From Betaproteobacteria bacterium (GTDB taxonomy: Bacteria; Pseudomonadota; Gammaproteobacteria; Burkholderiales; Casimicrobiaceae), in contig VBDA01000247.1 in the NCBI GenBank assembly GCA_005883655.1, forward strand, positions 1 to 15,690: a DNA stretch of 15,690 nt. The letters are read 5' to 3'. Numbering within the stretch: position 1 is the first letter of the stretch; each line of letters opens with the position of its first letter. The notes under the pieces are model-generated. The model did not search any database. It was given only the letters and a program-made list of their open reading frames with translations, and had not been told where the DNA came from. Of the stretch, positions 14,545 to 15,690 are shown piece by piece. A program made the translations under genes and the position numbers.

Positions 14545-15273
14545 ATGAGCCTAGACGAGAAGGCGTGGCAAGACATTCGCTTACGCATCGTCGCAGCCGC
14601 CAAGGCTGCCCACCGCGATCCGGGCTCGATTCGAGTTATCGCGGTGAGCAAAAGCTTCCCGGTTCAGGCCCTTCAAACCGCGTATGCGATGGGACAGCGC
14701 GCGTTCGGAGAGAATTACGTCCAGGAGGCACGGCCCAAGATCGCCGCGCTGTCCGGGCTCCCGGGCATCGAATGGCACCTCATAGGGCCTCTGCAGAGCA
14801 ACAAGGCAGGGGCCGCGGCGCAGAGCTTCTCGTGGGTCGAGACCATCGACCGGCACGAGATCGCACGGCGTCTCTCGACTGCCCGCGACGTCCACTTGCC
14901 CCCGCTCAACGTTTGCATCCAGGTCAACATCAGCGGCGAGAGCAGCAAGCATGGAGTGATTCCATCGATGGCGCTGGCGCTGGCGCGCGAAGTTGGGAAG
15001 CTCCCCGGCCTCGCGCTGCGCGGGTTCATGGGTATCGCGCAAACGGCCGACGAGGGCGCGCAGGTGCGAGCCCAGTTTCACTTGCTTCGCGAGCTGTACG
15101 ATGCCGGCCGCCGCGAAGGGCTTGCGCTCGACACGCTGTCGATGGGTATGTCCTCGGATTTCGAACTCGCCATTGCCGAAGGCGCAACACAGTTGCGCAT
15201 CGGTAGCGCGCTGTTCGGGCCCCGTGGTTCGGCAACGACGACTCGCATCGACCATTCGATGACACAGCGCTGA
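14545..15273 (+). CDS. yggS: YggS/PLPBP family pyridoxal phosphate homeostasis protein
   Basis: Cytoplasmic PLP-binding protein of 242 residues with a TIM-barrel fold like alanine racemase, without known enzyme activity. It controls free PLP and affects amino acid metabolism. Seen: VIAVSKSFP with PLP-binding Lys36, FGENYVQEARPK, WHLIGPLQSNK, VNISGESSKHG, LRGFMGIA, and the phosphate-binding C-terminal LSMGMSSDFELAIAEGATQLRIGSALFG. Length is normal. It is followed after 30 bases by proC, a very common pairing. No clear Shine-Dalgarno before the ATG. Confidence 0.96.
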   Translation: MSLDEKAWQDIRLRIVAAAKAAHRDPGSIRVIAVSKSFPVQALQTAYAMGQRAFGENYVQEARPKIAALSGLPGIEWHLIGPLQSNKAGAAAQSFSWVETIDRHEIARRLSTARDVHLPPLNVCIQVNISGESSKHGVIPSMALALAREVGKLPGLALRGFMGIAQTADEGAQVRAQFHLLRELYDAGRREGLALDTLSMGMSSDFELAIAEGATQLRIGSALFGPRGSATTTRIDHSMTQR

Positions 15274-15303
15274 TTTTCAACAGGGTCAATCGAGGATGAA
15301 AGC

Positions 15304-15690
15304 TTGAACATTACCTTCATCGGCGGCGGCAACATGGCGCGGGCGCTGATCGGCGGCCTGGTGGCGCGCGGCAGTGCGTCGAACGCCTTCGCCGTCGTCG
15401 ACCCGAGTCCCGACGCGCGCTCGACGATCTCCGCTCGCTTCGGTGTCGCCACGTTCGCCGCCATCGAGCCACCGGCGGTGGCTCACGCCGAGATCATCGT
15501 TCTGGCGGTCAAGCCTCAAAGCGTGCGCGTCGCGTCGCGCGAGCTCGCGACGCTCCTCAAGCGTCAGATCGTGATCACCATCGCCGCGGGTATCCGGCTT
15601 AGCGACCTGTCGCGCTGGCTGCTGGGTTACCGCCGTCTGGTGCGCGCCATGCCGAACACCCCAGCGATGATCGGCGCCGGAATCACCGGC
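15304..15690 (+). CDS. proC: Pyrroline-5-carboxylate reductase, 3' end outside window
   Basis: Last enzyme of proline synthesis: reduces 1-pyrroline-5-carboxylate to proline with NAD(P)H. The first 129 residues are visible. Seen: N-terminal Rossmann motif FIGGGNMARALIGGL, AEIIVLAVKPQ, ITIAAGIRLSDL, and the conserved RAMPNTPAMIGAGITG at the window edge. Start is the TTG at 15304 (MNITFIGGGNMA), preceded by GAGG eight bases upstream. An ATG at 15296 is out of frame and stops after three codons. Probably co-transcribed with yggS. Confidence 0.95.
   Translation, partial: MNITFIGGGNMARALIGGLVARGSASNAFAVVDPSPDARSTISARFGVATFAAIEPPAVAHAEIIVLAVKPQSVRVASRELATLLKRQIVITIAAGIRLSDLSRWLLGYRRLVRAMPNTPAMIGAGITG

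Noticed and set aside
15296..15307. ATG AAA GCT TGA just before proC
   Set aside because: Three-codon frame out of phase with proC. The TTG at 15304 gives the normal ProC N-terminus with a suitable Shine-Dalgarno distance.

Overview
The window is a GC-rich bacterial chromosome segment. Gene content and order (pilT-pilU divergent from yggS-proC, a DUF971-ubiE-ubiJ group near ubiB, and a COG3411 ferredoxin next to a COG2945 hydrolase) fit a betaproteobacterium. Species cannot be named from the sequence. Nearly every base is coding and no stretch longer than about 210 bases lacks a gene. I see no rRNA, tRNA, CRISPR array, insertion sequence or prophage.

Region 1 (1-7404, all minus strand, transcribed from high to low coordinates) starts with a complete polyamine-type ABC importer, potA-potB-potC-potD. 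A GNAT acetyltransferase and a VanZ-family membrane protein follow, coupled by an ATGA overlap. After a promoter-bearing gap comes a tightly overlapping trio: a thioredoxin-like [2Fe-2S] ferredoxin, a small alpha/beta hydrolase, and a NodI-like ABC ATPase cut by the left window edge.

Region 2 (7405-8178) holds one small exported, cysteine-rich BON-domain protein on the plus strand. Behind it is a non-coding gap with a hairpin repeat of the ATTCCCGC-GAAA-GCGGGAAT type and a 12-bp palindrome.

Region 3 (8179-12059) is a ubiquinone-biosynthesis neighbourhood: DUF971 protein, ubiE and ubiJ, then ubiB, all on the minus strand. A DUF2721 membrane-protein gene lies antisense between ubiJ and ubiB.

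Region 4 (12171-14422, minus) is the type IV pilus retraction pair pilT-pilU. Region 5 (14545-15690, plus) is the PLP-homeostasis gene yggS and the 5' part of proC.

Most of this is ordinary housekeeping content. The strongest anomaly is in the NodI-like ATPase. Its reading frame is otherwise intact and carries the Q-loop, LSGG signature, Walker B and H-loop, but exactly the nine residues of the Walker A/P-loop are absent, as if 27 nt had been removed in frame. Lesser points are the antisense DUF2721 gene splitting the ubi genes, polyamine-pocket substitutions in PotD, a cysteine-rich BON protein, and several palindromes at gene ends. I did not find a convincing new multi-gene system.
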